A program made the translations under genes and the position numbers. 34,377 bases of DNA from assembly GCA_029974175.1 (NCBI GenBank), contig JARKSS010000341.1:1-34377 (forward strand), written 5' to 3'. Below, piece by piece: positions 33,213-34,377 of this stretch (position 1 is the first letter of the stretch; each line of letters starts with the position of its first letter). The stretch comes from Vicinamibacterales bacterium. GTDB lineage: Bacteria; Acidobacteriota; Vicinamibacteria; Vicinamibacterales; Fen-181. The notes under the pieces were generated by a model, which worked only from the letters and a program-made list of their open reading frames with translations, was not told the DNA's origin and ran no database searches.

Positions 33213-34377
33213 TCAGACGCCCCAAGGAAGCCCGAGGACGTGCCAGACCGCCAGCAGCAGCGGCCACAGCACGAAGAGCACGGCAACGTAGGGCAGCATC
33301 AGCGCGATCACCGTGCCCACGCCCGCGTCCTTCTGGTACTTCATGGCGAAGGCCACGATCAGGCCGAAGTAGGCGTTCATCGGCGAGACGGCGTTCATGG
33401 GCGAGTCACCCACCCGGTACGCCGCCAGCACGGCTTCGGGATCGACGCCCAGCCGCATGAGCAGCGGCACGAAGATCGGAGCGAAGATCGCCCATTTCGG
33501 GATCGCACCGGTCATGATCAGGTCGAGGATCGCGACGACGAAGGCGAACCCGACGAGCAACGGCAGCGCGCCGAGCCCGGCCGCTTCGAGGACGACGCCC
33601 ACCTTCACGGCCGCCAGCGTGGCCATGTTGGTGTAGGCGAAGAACGCGTTGAACTGGCTGATGACGAACAGCAGGAAGATCAATCCGCCCAGCCCGGCGA
33701 CCGCCTTCTCCATCGCCTGGATGACGTCCACGCTGCTCTTCATCGTGCCCGCGCCGATGCCGTAGGCCCCGCCGATCGCCAGGAACGCCAGCGCAATGAA
33801 CACGATCAACCCGTTCATGAAGGGCGAATCGGCGACGAGCGCCCCCGTGTCGGGGTTGCGCAGGGGGGCCCCGGGCGGGAGCCAGAGGAGCGCGAAAAAG
33901 ACGAGGGTGGCGACGAGCGCCCAGCCGGCGTACTTCAGGCCCCGCCCCTCCTCTGCCGTCACGCCTCCGGCGGCGGCCTCCTCGGCTCCCTCGCCCGTGT
34001 ACTGGCCGAGACGAGGCTCGATCAGCTTGTCGCTGATGAGGGCCACGACCACCGTGAGCATGAGGACCGACGCGATGGAGAACCACAGGTTCGACGTCAG
34101 CGAGACCGTGCGGCCCGGGTTCATGAGCGCAATGGCGTCGTTCGTGATGCCGACGAGCATGCCGTCGAGCGGTTTGACGAACAGGTTGACGCTGAACACC
34201 GCGGCGACCGCCGCGAACGACGCGGCAAGGCCCGCCAGCGGATGCCGGCCGATGCTGAGATAGGCGGCAGCCGCCAGCGGGATCAGGACCAGGTATCCGG
34301 CATCGGCGGCGATGCTCGAGATGATCCCGATGAACACGAGGATGTAGGTCAGGGCCCTGGCCGGAGCGACCATCACG
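33213..34377 (-). CDS. AbgT-family transporter (5' end cut by the window)
   Basis: The visible 387 residues are the C-terminal three quarters of a roughly 500-aa carrier; the start lies beyond 34377. Family traits include several hydrophobic helices, SLTSNLWFSIAS, the loop LRNPDTGALVADSPFM, LLFVISQFNAFFAYTNMA, GAIPKWAIFAPIFVPLL and AYRVGDSPMNAVSPMNAYFGL, the conserved AbgT signature. Members import p-aminobenzoyl-glutamate or export sulfonamide-like antimetabolites using the ion gradient; which applies is unknown. Pairing with pepT, a peptidase gene 20 bp away on the opposite strand, echoes the frequent association of AbgT transporters with M20 peptidases. Confidence 0.9.
   Translation of the reverse strand, partial: VMVAPARALTYILVFIGIISSIAADAGYLVLIPLAAAAYLSIGRHPLAGLAASFAAVAAVFSVNLFVKPLDGMLVGITNDAIALMNPGRTVSLTSNLWFSIASVLMLTVVVALISDKLIEPRLGQYTGEGAEEAAAGGVTAEEGRGLKYAGWALVATLVFFALLWLPPGAPLRNPDTGALVADSPFMNGLIVFIALAFLAIGGAYGIGAGTMKSSVDVIQAMEKAVAGLGGLIFLLFVISQFNAFFAYTNMATLAAVKVGVVLEAAGLGALPLLVGFAFVVAILDLIMTGAIPKWAIFAPIFVPLLMRLGVDPEAVLAAYRVGDSPMNAVSPMNAYFGLIVAFAMKYQKDAGVGTVIALMLPYVAVLFVLWPLLLAVWHVLGLPWGV

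Overview
The window is GC-rich (by eye well above 60% G+C) chromosomal DNA of a Gram-negative bacterium. Three features point to Acidobacteriota, probably the Vicinamibacteria: a PadR regulator followed by a duplicated-orphan MacB-type permease (ADOP family), an ArsR-methyltransferase fusion next to methionine genes, and several families of dispersed palindromic repeats. The lineage is an inference from gene content. I see no tRNA, rRNA, CRISPR array, insertion sequence or phage module.

Layout. (1) 1-2.7 kb, plus strand: the end of an Rnf-type electron-transport locus (NusG-II domain protein, ApbE flavin transferase, RnfB, RseC-like protein); the remaining rnf genes presumably lie left of the window. 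(2) 2.7-9.2 kb: an ArsR-SAM-methyltransferase fusion on the minus strand, divergent from an overlapping operon asd-lysC-metY-metX. That operon takes aspartate towards homocysteine; homoserine dehydrogenase is not in the window. Between them lie a sigma70-like promoter and a leader of about 165 nt with a competing antiterminator/terminator pair and a possible 15-codon leader peptide. This is the most interesting regulatory region. (3) 9.2-16.6 kb: a VOC protein, a parvulin-type chaperone/isomerase, a small secreted protein, a PQQ-dependent sugar dehydrogenase, the PadR-ADOP pair and a 5'-truncated reductase-like gene. (4) 16.7-21.8 kb: a GH3 beta-glucosidase-like enzyme, an M20 peptidase and a glutaminase. 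(5) 22.0-27.4 kb: an MscS channel, a protein made entirely of 22-residue repeats, an HPF/RaiA ribosome factor coupled to a small basic protein, a GltS-like glutamate carrier and a YihY-family membrane protein. (6) 27.4-31 kb: a DUF481 outer-membrane protein and a membrane-anchored metallophosphoesterase, embedded in repeat-rich spacers. (7) 31-34.4 kb: a small membrane protein, peptidase T and an AbgT-family transporter cut by the window end.

How they fit together: the methionine operon appears to have two layers of control, a DNA-binding regulator with a SAM-binding domain and transcription attenuation in the leader RNA. Several separate units (M20 peptidase, PepT, glutaminase, GltS-like and AbgT-like carriers) suggest peptide and glutamate use, but they are not one operon. 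Most convergent gene pairs abut or are separated by palindromes that could terminate transcription.
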